Positions 37,445 to 46,246 of a stretch of DNA of 64,000 nucleotides are shown one piece after another. A program made the translations under genes and the position numbers. Under the pieces are notes generated by a model, which saw nothing but the letters and a program-made list of their open reading frames with translations, was not told the origin of the DNA and made no database searches. Positions within the stretch are counted from its first letter, which is position 1. Each line of letters starts with the position of its first letter. Source of the stretch: an uncultured Nitrospirota bacterium (GTDB lineage Bacteria; Nitrospirota; Nitrospiria; Nitrospirales; UBA8639); assembly GCA_937139405.1 (NCBI GenBank), contig CAKZPV010000034.1:124001-188000 (forward strand), in the 5' to 3' direction.

Positions 37445-38065
37445 ATGCTATCGTTGGCCATGGTGATCGTAGGGTTAACTGGAGGCTTGGGAGCTGGAAA
37501 AACAACAATAGCCAGTCTCTTTCGAGATTGTGGGGCAACAATTATTGATGCCGATCAACTGGCACGTGAAGTCGTCCAACCCGGAACACCAGCCTGGAAA
37601 GACATTAAAAAACAATTTGGACTCCGTGTTTTTCATGCTGATCAAACGCTCAATCGGCAAGCTCTCGCCCAATTAGTATTTAGAAATCCTCTGCAACTCA
37701 AAAAACTTCAAGATATTATTCATCCTCGAGTCGCTCGTGAACAAGCAAAACGTACAAAATTTATTGCTGAAGCTGATCCTCAAGCCGTGATAATTTATGA
37801 TGCTGCCTTATTAATCGAAGCTAACGCACATCACAGAATGGATCATATTATTGTCGTCAAAGCCGACCATGGCACTCAAATTGCTCGTGTATGCCAGAGA
37901 GATGGACTGACCAAAACCAACGCGCTGCGTCGCATCAAACAACAAATGCCGCTTCATCAAAAGCTTCCTTATGCCAATACGGTCTTAGATGGAACATGGC
38001 CTCGTTCTCGGTTGCGTCCAGTTGTCAAATCATTGTATAGGACCTACCAACAAGACGCATCCTAG
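37445..38065 (+). CDS. coaE: Dephospho-CoA kinase
   Basis: 206 residues. CoaE phosphorylates dephospho-CoA in the last step of CoA synthesis. The P-loop GLTGGLGAGKTT, the DADQLAREVVQPGTPAW motif and HPRVAREQ are typical. The ATG at 37460 is an equally possible start and gives the usual short N-terminus; neither has a clear SD. Confidence 0.95.
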   Translation: MLSLAMVIVGLTGGLGAGKTTIASLFRDCGATIIDADQLAREVVQPGTPAWKDIKKQFGLRVFHADQTLNRQALAQLVFRNPLQLKKLQDIIHPRVAREQAKRTKFIAEADPQAVIIYDAALLIEANAHHRMDHIIVVKADHGTQIARVCQRDGLTKTNALRRIKQQMPLHQKLPYANTVLDGTWPRSRLRPVVKSLYRTYQQDAS

Positions 38066-38159
38066 CAATTATTCAACCGACCCCAGACTTGATATTGCAA
38101 TCACAATCATTATCTTTTTCCCATATCAATCTATAGGTTTTCGGTAAAGGAGTCACACA

Positions 38160-39083
38160 ATGGTACACGACGTTCTCATTCTTGGTTCTGGCCCAGCAGG
38201 ACTCACCGCGGCCGTCTATAGCGCCAGAGCGAATCTTTCTCCCCTTTTAATCGATGGATCACAGCCAGGTGGGCAGTTGACCTTGACCACAGATGTGGAA
38301 AACTTCCCTGGATTTCCCAAAGGCATTATGGGACCACAACTCATTCAAGACATGCGCGCACAAGCTGAACGCTTTGGAACACAATTCCGACATGGCCATG
38401 TCTCGAAAGTAGACCTCGAAGCACAACCCTTTCGCATTACTGTGGATGGCGAAGAAACCATTGAAACCAAAACGTTGATTATTTCGACAGGCGCATCAGC
38501 AAATTTACTCGGCCTCCCTTCTGAAAGTCGTTTGATGGGTCACGGAGTCTCAACTTGCGCCACATGCGATGGCTTCTTTTTTCGCGGAAAAGAAATCGCC
38601 GTAATTGGCGGTGGAGATAGCGCCGTTGAAGAAGCCACTTTCCTTACAAAATTTGCGTCAAAAGTAACCCTCGTTCATCGCCGGGATAAATTGCGGGCGT
38701 CCAAAATCATGCAAGACCGTGCAATGAATAATGAAAAAATTTCCTTTCAGTGGAACAGCAGCTTAGAAGAAGTCATGGGTGATGACGTGGTCACCGGAGT
38801 TCGACTACGCAATAACCAAACAAATCAAACAGAAGATCTCTCATTATCTGGAGTCTTCGTCGCCATAGGCCATACTCCCAATACCAGTTTATTCAAGGGA
38901 AAAATTGATATGGATGAGGCCGGGTACATTCGAACCCAACCCTATCGCACCACAACAAATATCCCTGGAGTCTTTGCAGCAGGAGATGTGCAAGATTCCA
39001 ACTACCGACAAGCCATTACCGCCGCAGGGTCTGGATGCATGGCGGCCATTGATGCTGAACGGTATTTAGAAGCCGCACACTAA
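38160..39083 (+). CDS. trxB: Thioredoxin reductase
   Basis: 307 residues. FAD motif GSGPAGLTAA at the N-terminus, redox-active CATC (Cys133/Cys136), NADPH motif GGGDSAVEEA and the C-terminal FAAGDVQDSNYRQAITAAGSGCMAA. It reduces thioredoxin with NADPH. AAAGGAG before the ATG. The stop overlaps the ThiI start. Confidence 0.96.
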   Translation: MVHDVLILGSGPAGLTAAVYSARANLSPLLIDGSQPGGQLTLTTDVENFPGFPKGIMGPQLIQDMRAQAERFGTQFRHGHVSKVDLEAQPFRITVDGEETIETKTLIISTGASANLLGLPSESRLMGHGVSTCATCDGFFFRGKEIAVIGGGDSAVEEATFLTKFASKVTLVHRRDKLRASKIMQDRAMNNEKISFQWNSSLEEVMGDDVVTGVRLRNNQTNQTEDLSLSGVFVAIGHTPNTSLFKGKIDMDEAGYIRTQPYRTTTNIPGVFAAGDVQDSNYRQAITAAGSGCMAAIDAERYLEAAH

Positions 39084-40255
39084 TGTTCCATGTGTTGGTG
39101 CATTATCATGAGTTGGCACTCAAAGGACGAAACCGAAAACACTTTGAATATCGACTCGTCCATCACATCCGTCGCGCCCTAAAGCCACTCACTCATGTCC
39201 ATGTCAACGCTCTACAAGGGCGAATTCGTATTAGCTTTGCAGAAGAAGCGGCATGGCCACCTCTCGAACAACAATTAAAGAGAATTTTTGGGATCGTCAA
39301 TTTTTCACTAACCCGATCGGTCCCACTCGCCCACGATAACCCAGACCTCACGGCTCTCAAAGCTGCCATCACATCACATCTTCCAACCCATTCATATGAA
39401 ACCTTTCGTGTCAGCGCCAAACGTGCCGACAAACGCATTTCCAAAACTTCGATGGAGATTGAGCGAGAAATAGGTGCAGCGGTGGTTGAACACACAGGAA
39501 AACGAGTCAATCTTTCACATCCGGATCTCACTATCTTAGTTGAACTGGTCCCTCCAGAAGCCTATTACTCCTGCCATCGAGAATCTGGATCGGGGGGACT
39601 TCCAACAGGGACAGGTGGAAAAGTCGTCTCGCTTATTTCAGGCGGGATTGATTCACCGGTCGCGACTTACCGCATGTTAAAGCGAGGATGCAAAGCGGTG
39701 TTCGTCCATTTCCACGGACGTCCCTATTTGTCTCGGATTTCCGAAGAAAAAGTCCAAGATATCGTGAAACTCCTGACCCGGTATCAATTGCATTCACGTC
39801 TGCATCTGGTGCCGTTTGGGGAAATCCAAAGCCAAATCGTCCTCCATTCTCCTCCACCAGTTCGCGTCGTACTTTACCGTCGCCTCATGCTTCGCATTGC
39901 CGCCAGGATCGCTGAACAAGAAGAAGCCTGGGGCTTGGTCACAGGCGAGAGTCTCGGACAAGTTGCGTCTCAAACCCCCGAGAATATCGTTGTTGTCAAT
40001 CAAGCAACAACATTGCCCATTCTCCGTCCTCTTATCGGCATGGATAAATTGGAAATTATCCAACAAGCACAGACCATCGGAACATTTGAAACCTCCATCG
40101 AACCCGACCAAGACTGCTGCACCCTCTTTGTCCCCAAACACCCTCGCACACGGTGCGATCTTCCCAGCATTCTCAAAGTAGAAGAACATCTGGACATACC
40201 TGGACTCATTCAGCAAGGCCTCCAAGGCACCGAACTTTTGGAATTCTCTCATTAA
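39083..40255 (+). CDS. thiI: tRNA 4-thiouridine synthase ThiI (no rhodanese domain)
   Basis: 390 residues. N-terminal ferredoxin-like and THUMP domains (about 1-165), then the PP-loop SLISGGIDSPVATYRM and the adenylation domain with GESLGQVASQTPENI. The C-terminal rhodanese domain of E. coli ThiI is absent, as in many bacteria. It is coupled to trxB by a TAATG overlap. It thiolates U8 of tRNA and may serve thiamin thiazole synthesis. Confidence 0.94.
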   Translation: MFHVLVHYHELALKGRNRKHFEYRLVHHIRRALKPLTHVHVNALQGRIRISFAEEAAWPPLEQQLKRIFGIVNFSLTRSVPLAHDNPDLTALKAAITSHLPTHSYETFRVSAKRADKRISKTSMEIEREIGAAVVEHTGKRVNLSHPDLTILVELVPPEAYYSCHRESGSGGLPTGTGGKVVSLISGGIDSPVATYRMLKRGCKAVFVHFHGRPYLSRISEEKVQDIVKLLTRYQLHSRLHLVPFGEIQSQIVLHSPPPVRVVLYRRLMLRIAARIAEQEEAWGLVTGESLGQVASQTPENIVVVNQATTLPILRPLIGMDKLEIIQQAQTIGTFETSIEPDQDCCTLFVPKHPRTRCDLPSILKVEEHLDIPGLIQQGLQGTELLEFSH

Positions 40256-40413
40256 GAACATACGCTTTTAAGAAAACAGATAACATTCCTATTCTTTGCC
40301 CTGTTTTTGTTATAATTGGGGTTCTTTTTTGCATTAAGAATTATATAATTTACTATCTAAATTTGAAGGTTTGGATTTTCCTGACTAAGTTGAGGATTTA
40401 AAAAGGAGAAAGT

Positions 40414-40692
40414 ATGGAGTGGAGAGCTAGTCATATTTTAGTGAAAGAAAAAGGTCTAGCCGATGACTTGAGAAAACGCCTAAAAAGCGGAGCGAAATTT
40501 CGAGACTTGGCGAAAGAATTTTCTACCTGTCCAAGCAAATCAAAAAGTGGTGATCTCGGGTGGTTTGGTCCAGGCAAAATGGTCAAAGCATTCGAAGATG
40601 CGGTCAAACGCATGGGGCATGGGAGTCTAAGCAACGTGGTAAAAACCCAATTTGGGTATCACATCATAAAAAAAACCGGACAGAAGGATTAA
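40414..40692 (+). CDS. Parvulin-type peptidyl-prolyl isomerase
   Basis: 92 residues, a single rotamase domain without signal peptide: ASHILVKEK, then FSTCPSKSKSGDLGWFGPGKMVKAFEDAV and VKTQFGYHIIKKTG, as in E. coli PpiC. A strong AAAGGAG SD precedes the ATG. Cytoplasmic folding helper. Confidence 0.94.
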   Translation: MEWRASHILVKEKGLADDLRKRLKSGAKFRDLAKEFSTCPSKSKSGDLGWFGPGKMVKAFEDAVKRMGHGSLSNVVKTQFGYHIIKKTGQKD

Positions 40693-40746
40693 TCTTCTCC
40701 ACTTGAATGCTTGTAACATTCTTCGCATTCTCCCCCACGCTTCCCC

Positions 40747-41058
40747 ATGAAAAAACTCTATGTATCCCAAAACCTCATTGATGTGGAATCCAGGAAAGAG
40801 CTCCTGGATCAAGCAGAAATTCCATGTACAATCAAAAATCAACGATCAGCCATGCTGGGCGGAGAAGTGCCATTTGTGGAAGTGTTTCCAGAATTATGGG
40901 TATTTCAGGATGAGGACTTTGAAAAGGCAGAAACGTTACTGAAAGACTGGGAAGAAGCCAAGCCTCAAGGAACTACCTCCTGGACCTGCGCTAATTGTAG
41001 CGAAGTTCATCAAAAAGAATTTACGACCTGCTGGAAGTGTAATCAAGAAAGAAGTTAA
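40747..41058 (+). CDS. DUF2007-like protein with C-terminal zinc ribbon
   Basis: 103 residues. The N-terminal part (KKLYVSQNLIDVESRKELLDQAEIPCTIKNQ) has the DUF2007 pattern. The C-terminus carries CANC...CWKC, a likely zinc ribbon. It lies 54 bp after the parvulin gene. The biochemical role is unknown. Confidence 0.75.
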   Translation: MKKLYVSQNLIDVESRKELLDQAEIPCTIKNQRSAMLGGEVPFVEVFPELWVFQDEDFEKAETLLKDWEEAKPQGTTSWTCANCSEVHQKEFTTCWKCNQERS

Positions 41059-41104
41059 AAGAACACAGGAAAGAAAAAACACAAGCGGCTATATTTCAAT
41101 TCGT

Positions 41105-42223
41105 ATGCACCCAATCATTTGTCTTGGCCTTCTGCTAATCTTGATACTAGGGTTGCCTCTTCTTGGACTCCTTCTCTCAGGCCATTCGATACCGAATCAT
41201 CTGACTCTTTTACCTATACCTACCAAAGCCGGAATCGAATCTTTTTCCTGGCTGGTTTGTGGGCTGCTCACCGCACTCGTTAGTCTCACACTCATTCCTG
41301 TCATATACCTTTTTTTTCAAAAACCAGATTTTACAGAACCTAAATCTTCTCAAACTGCTGACTTTCCTTGGTGGGGATGGATTGCCTTTTTCTGGACAGT
41401 CGGGGCATGGATCTTAGCATGGACCAGATTTTCCTGGTTTGAGCCATGGCAACCTCATACCTTTCCTCTTCTCTGGTTTGGCTATATTCTGCTGCTGAAT
41501 GCTTTGACGTATCAACGATCACGCCAATGTCTTTTCCTTGATCGCCCACGATTCCTTGGGCAATTATTTCTACTCAGTGCGGGATTTTGGTGGGCCTTTG
41601 AATACCTCAACCAATACGTGAATAACTGGCATTATGTAAATCTTCCAGAATCCAACCATTTGGAATATAGCTGGTATATCTCCATCGCGTTTTCTACTGT
41701 GCTTCCAGCCGTAGTCAGTACCTATGACTGGTTAGCTACTTTTCCTAAACTAACACAACCTTTTGCAAGCAGGTATTCATTACCCTGGATAACCTCCCAA
41801 GAGACTGGATGGATGCTGCTGACTTTGGGCACATTAGGACTTGGACTGATAGGAATTTGGCCAACGCTACTTTTCCCACTCCTGTAGCTTTGCCCGTTGT
41901 GCTTGATCCTTGGCCTTCAATTTATTCTGAAGAGGAAAACATCCTTCCATAGCTTGGCTCATGGAAATTGGCAACCCGTTCTTCTTTCTGCTTTAGCGGC
42001 CTTGATGTGTGGATTTTGGTGGGAACTCTGGAATGCATACAGCTTAGTCCATTGGGAATATTCTATTCCCTATGTCCAGGCCTTCAAGCTATTTGAAATG
42101 CCGGTTTTGGGATACTCAGGTTATTTACCATTTGGTTTGACCTGTGTGGCCATTGTCGATTATGCCCTGCACGGCAGCCGACATTGGACAGCAACGACAT
42201 CCTCTAATACATGTCACAGATAG
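41105..42223 (+). pseudogene. Polytopic membrane protein interrupted by one in-frame amber codon
   Basis: A single reading frame of 373 codons is broken only by TAG at 41885-41887. The 260 residues before it and the 111 after it are in the same frame and both are membrane-protein sequence. The boundary reads FPLL-stop-LCPLCLILG inside a hydrophobic helix, where a Trp (TGG) would fit well. About nine membrane segments are expected in total. The second part keeps conserved-looking motifs (GFWWELWNAYSLVHWEYSIPYVQAFKLFEMPVLGYSGYLPFG). The family is not recognised. It could be a fresh nonsense mutation, a sequencing error or readthrough. Confidence 0.75.
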
Positions 42224-42350
42224 AGGCATGAACAACTTGCATTAACAGAAAAAGGCAATGAGAATATCATCATGGTAAATAGAAGTCTCCTGTTGCACAT
42301 GTAGGTACAAAATCTCGTAAGCATCTCATCTACCGTAAAGGAGGAATGAC

Positions 42351-42737
42351 ATGAGTATTTCCCGCCGTAGTTTCATGGCTGCATTGATAGCCATTCTGGC
42401 GTCTCCAACGTCCCTCGTTCATTCCGGACCGCCTCAACGAAGGAGACGACGGCGACGGGGACGACGTGTCTGGCGGAGACGGTTGCGGCGACGCGCACTG
42501 TGGCGTACTATCGGAGGGCGTCGTTTGTTAGTCGTCCCACTGGCCATTGCTGTGGGCTGGGAAATTCTGAAAGACGAGAAGGTCGTCATTGTCAAAGAGG
42601 TCCACACACACAAAATTATTGTGGAAGACACCAACGGAAAGACGGAAACAATCGAAATCGTAAAAGAAGACACGAAGGAAAATTTACAAGACCTTGAAGG
42701 CTCCAAGTATGAAGTGGAGATCGAAGAAAAGGAATAA
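42351..42737 (+). CDS. Arginine-rich small protein with Tat-like signal
   Basis: 128 residues, not recognised. The N-terminus SRRSFMAALIAIL resembles a twin-arginine signal. Residues about 29-58 are extremely basic, with a run of seven Arg and several RRR clusters. A hydrophobic segment (LLVVPLAIAVGWEIL) and an acidic C-terminus (KEDTKENLQDLEG...EVEIEEKE) follow. The strong SD AAAGGAGG shows it is translated. The charge split suggests binding of a polyanion or self-association (inference). Confidence 0.75.
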   Translation: MSISRRSFMAALIAILASPTSLVHSGPPQRRRRRRRGRRVWRRRLRRRALWRTIGGRRLLVVPLAIAVGWEILKDEKVVIVKEVHTHKIIVEDTNGKTETIEIVKEDTKENLQDLEGSKYEVEIEEKE

Positions 42738-42867
42738 GGCGCTAGGAGAGAATAGTTTAAACGTTGGTTACATATCGATCCGATGTGTCAAAGTTTTTGC
42801 TCAAAAAGACTACCCATGCAATCTCATCCTTCTCTCATAGTAGCCCTTATCCCTCATATTCTGAATG

Positions 42868-43230
42868 CTATTGATCCTGCCTTGGGGGTTTTTGCGGCTG
42901 ACGCATCGTCCACGCCAATGTGACTAAAAGAATGAGAAGCACAACCGGAACGGGAAATGCCCCCATTTCTCCTGCCCTAAGGTGGGTAAGTGCTGCTCCA
43001 ATCATTGTAACACTCAATACAACGATCCCGTAAAATTGGACTTTCGGGATAAACAGACAAACTCCCCCACCGACTTCAACAAGACCAATGACATATAAAA
43101 ACCAAAGTGGATAGCCCCATTGCGCAAAATGTGCAACCTGGGAATGGTTCCCCATAAGCTTGGCTCCGCCTGCCATGATAAACATCCCACCCAATACGAT
43201 CCACAATGCAGTTTTAATAATTTTTTTCAT
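42868..43230 (-). CDS. DoxX-like membrane protein
   Basis: 120 residues with four hydrophobic segments. The DoxX-like pattern FIMAGGAKLMGN...GYPLWFLYVIGLVEVGGGVCLF is clear. GGGGG precedes the ATG. Function uncertain; family members are linked with redox or membrane stress. Confidence 0.85.
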   Translation of the reverse strand: MKKIIKTALWIVLGGMFIMAGGAKLMGNHSQVAHFAQWGYPLWFLYVIGLVEVGGGVCLFIPKVQFYGIVVLSVTMIGAALTHLRAGEMGAFPVPVVLLILLVTLAWTMRQPQKPPRQDQ

Positions 43231-43410
43231 AATCCCCCGCCATCGTTACACGTCAAGGAGAAAAAGTGTGAAGCCCAAGGCTGAGAGTATAACGTGCTTC
43301 TCTTCCTGACTCTACTCAATGAGATTGGGCATAACCCATCCCCTTGCAAAAACATGTTCGACGATTTATGTTTGGGCGCTAAATTTATCCGGTCCTACGA
43401 ATTTCAAACG

Positions 43411-44136
43411 ATGCCAAATCAATTTACAATTCTTGATGTACGTGATCGCATTCGGCAGGCCAAATCAGTGACGGTGCTGACCGGCGCTGGCATTTCAGCC
43501 GATAGTGGTGTACCAACTTTTCGCGGACCTGATGGTCTTTGGAAAAATTTTCGACCAGAAGAGCTAGCCTCTCCAGATGCCTTCGACCGCGACCCCAAAC
43601 TCGTGTGGGAATGGTACAACTGGCGACGTGAATTACTGGCCACCAAAATCCCCAACCCGGCACATGAAGCTCTCGTCAAACTTGAAGCATTAATCCCAAA
43701 TTTTTGGGTGATCACTCAAAATGTTGACGGTCTGCATGCCGCTGCCGGCACACAACATCTTTCCGAAATTCATGGGAATATTTGGAAAGTCCGATGTATA
43801 CAATGTCAACAAGTCACTGAAAACCATGCTCTTCCCGTATCCTTTCCCCCAAGCTGTACTGCTTGTGGTGGACTCTTGCGACCGCACATCGTCTGGTTCG
43901 GTGAGTCGTTAGCAACAGACGATCTAGAACAAAGTTACGCAGCCTTGCAACGCTGTGACATTCTCTTGATTATTGGCACATCAGGACTCGTCTACCCCGC
44001 CGCATCATTTGCTCCGGTTGCCAAAGATCATGGCGCATTCGTGGTAGAGTTGAATTTGGAGACCACGCCGCACTCATCAGTGGTTGATGTGTCATTTCAG
44101 GGACGGGCGAAAGAATTAGTCCCGCTCTTACTATAA
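43411..44136 (+). CDS. NAD-dependent protein deacylase, sirtuin (CobB-like)
   Basis: 241 residues. NAD site TGAGISADSGVPTFRG, catalytic His in IHGN, TQNVDGLH, and zinc cysteines CIQC...CTAC. The stretch WEWYNWRR holds the Tyr-x-x-Arg pair that in class III sirtuins (SIRT5, E. coli CobB) binds acidic acyl groups, so desuccinylase activity is likely in addition to deacetylation. The frame extends upstream to 43294, but the Met at 43411 gives the family's usual length. Confidence 0.92.
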   Translation: MPNQFTILDVRDRIRQAKSVTVLTGAGISADSGVPTFRGPDGLWKNFRPEELASPDAFDRDPKLVWEWYNWRRELLATKIPNPAHEALVKLEALIPNFWVITQNVDGLHAAAGTQHLSEIHGNIWKVRCIQCQQVTENHALPVSFPPSCTACGGLLRPHIVWFGESLATDDLEQSYAALQRCDILLIIGTSGLVYPAASFAPVAKDHGAFVVELNLETTPHSSVVDVSFQGRAKELVPLLL

Positions 44137-44159
44137 CTTCGCGCACCACAGCCAATTTC

Positions 44160-44188
44160 TTGACTCGCTTAATAAGGGTTTGTTACGT
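44160..44188 (+). promoter_or_regulatory. Possible promoter of the sulfur-relay cluster
   Basis: TTGACT (44160-44165), 17-nt spacer, TTACGT (44183-44188), about 40 bp before the first carrier gene. The -10 match is poor. Confidence 0.25.
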
Positions 44189-44230
44189 TTTTTTGTTTAG
44201 GGATTTTCGGTACATCTGTTGGAGAAGCTC

Positions 44231-44431
44231 ATGCAATTGACCATTAATGGTAAGGTAGAAAACCTAAATGTTTCTACGGTATTGGATGTCCTGAAGACCA
44301 AGGATATCGATCCACAATTGGTCGCTGTCGAAGTCAACACCCAAATGATTGATCAGGAAAATTTAGGAGCCACAGCTCTCAAGGAAGATGACAAGCTAGA
44401 ATTTTTGTTTTTCATGGGCGGTGGTGCGTGA
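44231..44431 (+). CDS. ThiS/HcyS-like sulfur carrier with capped C-terminus (GGGA)
   Basis: 66 residues with the ubiquitin-like ThiS fold (MQLTINGKVENL...KEDDKLEFLFFMGGGA). Sulfur carriers must end in Gly-Gly to be adenylated and thiocarboxylated, but here an Ala follows. In Wolinella HcyS, such an Ala is removed by the metalloprotease HcyD; a JAMM protease is encoded at 48823. GGAG lies 6-7 nt before the ATG at 44231, which is preferred to a TTG upstream. The stop overlaps the GTG start of the cysteine synthase gene. No thiG or other thiamin synthesis gene is nearby, so a role in amino-acid sulfur transfer is more likely than thiazole synthesis. Confidence 0.85.
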   Translation: MQLTINGKVENLNVSTVLDVLKTKDIDPQLVAVEVNTQMIDQENLGATALKEDDKLEFLFFMGGGA

Positions 44432-45357
44432 ACCCTCAATTACTGCAAGGCATCACCGAAGGTATTGGAGGCACCCCACTTGTCCGATTAAATCGGCTCT
44501 CTCCATTAGGAGGAGCCACTATCTACGGCAAAGCTGAATTCTATAATCCCGGCGGCAGCGTCAAAGACCGCATTTGTTTGAATATGATTGATGAGGCAGA
44601 AAAGCAGGGCCTCTTGAAACCCGGCAGTACCATTGTTGAACCCACCAGTGGCAACACAGGCATTGGATTAGCCCTGGTCGCTGCTGTCCGTGGCTATAAA
44701 CTTATTTTAGTCATGCCAGAAGGAATGAGCTTGGAACGGGCCAGCCTGCTGTCATCCTATGGGGCACAATTAGTATTGACACCTGCAAGAGAAGGGATGC
44801 GTGGTTCGATAAAGGAAGCCGAAAGCATATTAGAGCAAAACCCAGAATATTTCATGCCGAACCAATTTTCGAATCCGGCGAATCCTGCCATACACCGCAA
44901 GTCAACGGCATTGGAAATTTGGGATGCGCTGGACGGTCACGTCGACGCGTTTGTTGCAGCCGTGGGAACTGGCGGCACCATTACCGGGTGTGGAGAAGTT
45001 TTCAAAGAGAAAAATACAAATGTGAAAATCGTGGCAGTCGAACCCGCCGGCTCACCAGTCCTATCCGGGGGAGAAGCTGGCCCACATAAAATTCAAGGCA
45101 TTGGCGCAGGCTTTGTCCCAGAAGTGTTAAATCGATCATTACTCGATCAAATCATGACCGTCACAGACGAAGAGGCCTATCAAACCACGAAACAGCTCGC
45201 GAAGAAAGAAGGGCTCCTCGTTGGGATCTCCGCAGGGGCCAATGTCTTTGCTGCACAAAAAGTCGCTGAATCCCTGGGAAAAGGGAAAAATGTCGTGACC
45301 ATTCTCTGCGACACCGGCGAACGCTATCTGAGCATTGAAAAATACTTCAACATTTAA
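44428..45357 (+). CDS. Cysteine synthase (CysK/CysM fold)
   Basis: 309-residue PLP enzyme. The PLP lysine is Lys46 in GGSVKDRI. The substrate loop TSGNTG, the phosphate-binding GTGGTITG and HKIQGIGAGF follow the O-acetylserine sulfhydrylase pattern. The GTG start overlaps the carrier stop (GTGA), tying it to the ThiS-like carrier. I infer that sulfide may come from the carrier thiocarboxylate, as in Mycobacterium CysM/CysO. Use of free sulfide, as by ordinary CysK, is the alternative; sequence resembles CysK more. Confidence 0.93.
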   Translation: MNPQLLQGITEGIGGTPLVRLNRLSPLGGATIYGKAEFYNPGGSVKDRICLNMIDEAEKQGLLKPGSTIVEPTSGNTGIGLALVAAVRGYKLILVMPEGMSLERASLLSSYGAQLVLTPAREGMRGSIKEAESILEQNPEYFMPNQFSNPANPAIHRKSTALEIWDALDGHVDAFVAAVGTGGTITGCGEVFKEKNTNVKIVAVEPAGSPVLSGGEAGPHKIQGIGAGFVPEVLNRSLLDQIMTVTDEEAYQTTKQLAKKEGLLVGISAGANVFAAQKVAESLGKGKNVVTILCDTGERYLSIEKYFNI

Positions 45358-45384
45358 TCGTTTGTCCTCAACAACTGAACAGCC

Positions 45385-46188
45385 ATGAGCTTTACTGAAG
45401 ATCAAATCACACGTTATAGCCGACATATACTCTTGCCTGAAGTTGGCGGCAAAGGGCAAAAGAAACTCTCTCAAGCTAAAGTCTTTGTGGTAGGTGCGGG
45501 CGGTTTGGGTTGCCCTGTCGCTTATTATTTGGGGGCGGCTGGCATTGGCACTATTGGATTGATTGATAGTGATGTGGTGGATCTTTCGAACCTCCAACGG
45601 CAGGTCCTTCACCATACACCTGACGTTGGACGTCCCAAAACTCTTTCGGCGAAAGAAAAAATTCAGGCGTTAAACCCTGACGTCCAGGTCAACACGTATG
45701 AAGAACGGCTGACGGCTCAAAACGCTCGAGAGTTAATCAATCAATATGATGTCGTGATTGATGGCGTCGATAATTTTCCAGCTAAGTTTTTAATCAATGA
45801 TGCCTGCTACATGGAGAACAAACCACTCGTCCATGGTGGTATTCTTCGATTTGAAGGGCGAGTCATGACCATTGTGCCAAATGAGTCGGCCTGTTATCGC
45901 TGCATTTTTAAAAACCCGCCACCACCTGGCGTCGTACCGACTTGCCAGGAAGCCGGAATCATCGGAGTGGTCGCAGGCATTATTGGTACCATTCAAGCAA
46001 CTGAAGCCGTCAAACTCATTCTTAAGATTGGCCAGCCTTTGACAGATCGGCTACTAGACTTTGATGCCCGAACCACAACCTTTCGAGAAATTCGCGTCAA
46101 ACAAAATCCTTCATGCACTCTCTGTGGTCCAAGCGCATCGATAACAGAGCTCATTGATTATGACGAACCCGAGGCCTGTGCTCTTTAG
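45385..46188 (+). CDS. E1-like sulfur-carrier adenylyltransferase (MoeB/ThiF family), copy 1
   Basis: 267 residues. ATP motif GAGGLG (37-42), Asp in DSDVVDLSNLQRQ, zinc cysteines Cys170/173 (CYRC) and Cys244/247 (CTLC), and Cys187 in TCQEAG, the usual thioester/persulfide cysteine. No rhodanese domain. It should adenylate the C-terminal Gly of a carrier. It follows the cysteine synthase gene by 27 bp. A closely similar paralogue of identical length lies at 48014. Confidence 0.92.
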   Translation: MSFTEDQITRYSRHILLPEVGGKGQKKLSQAKVFVVGAGGLGCPVAYYLGAAGIGTIGLIDSDVVDLSNLQRQVLHHTPDVGRPKTLSAKEKIQALNPDVQVNTYEERLTAQNARELINQYDVVIDGVDNFPAKFLINDACYMENKPLVHGGILRFEGRVMTIVPNESACYRCIFKNPPPPGVVPTCQEAGIIGVVAGIIGTIQATEAVKLILKIGQPLTDRLLDFDARTTTFREIRVKQNPSCTLCGPSASITELIDYDEPEACAL

Positions 46189-46246
46189 CCTCCCCTATTC
46201 AAAACATGACGATTATCTCTACAGTATTGAAGACGAGGTTTCCATT

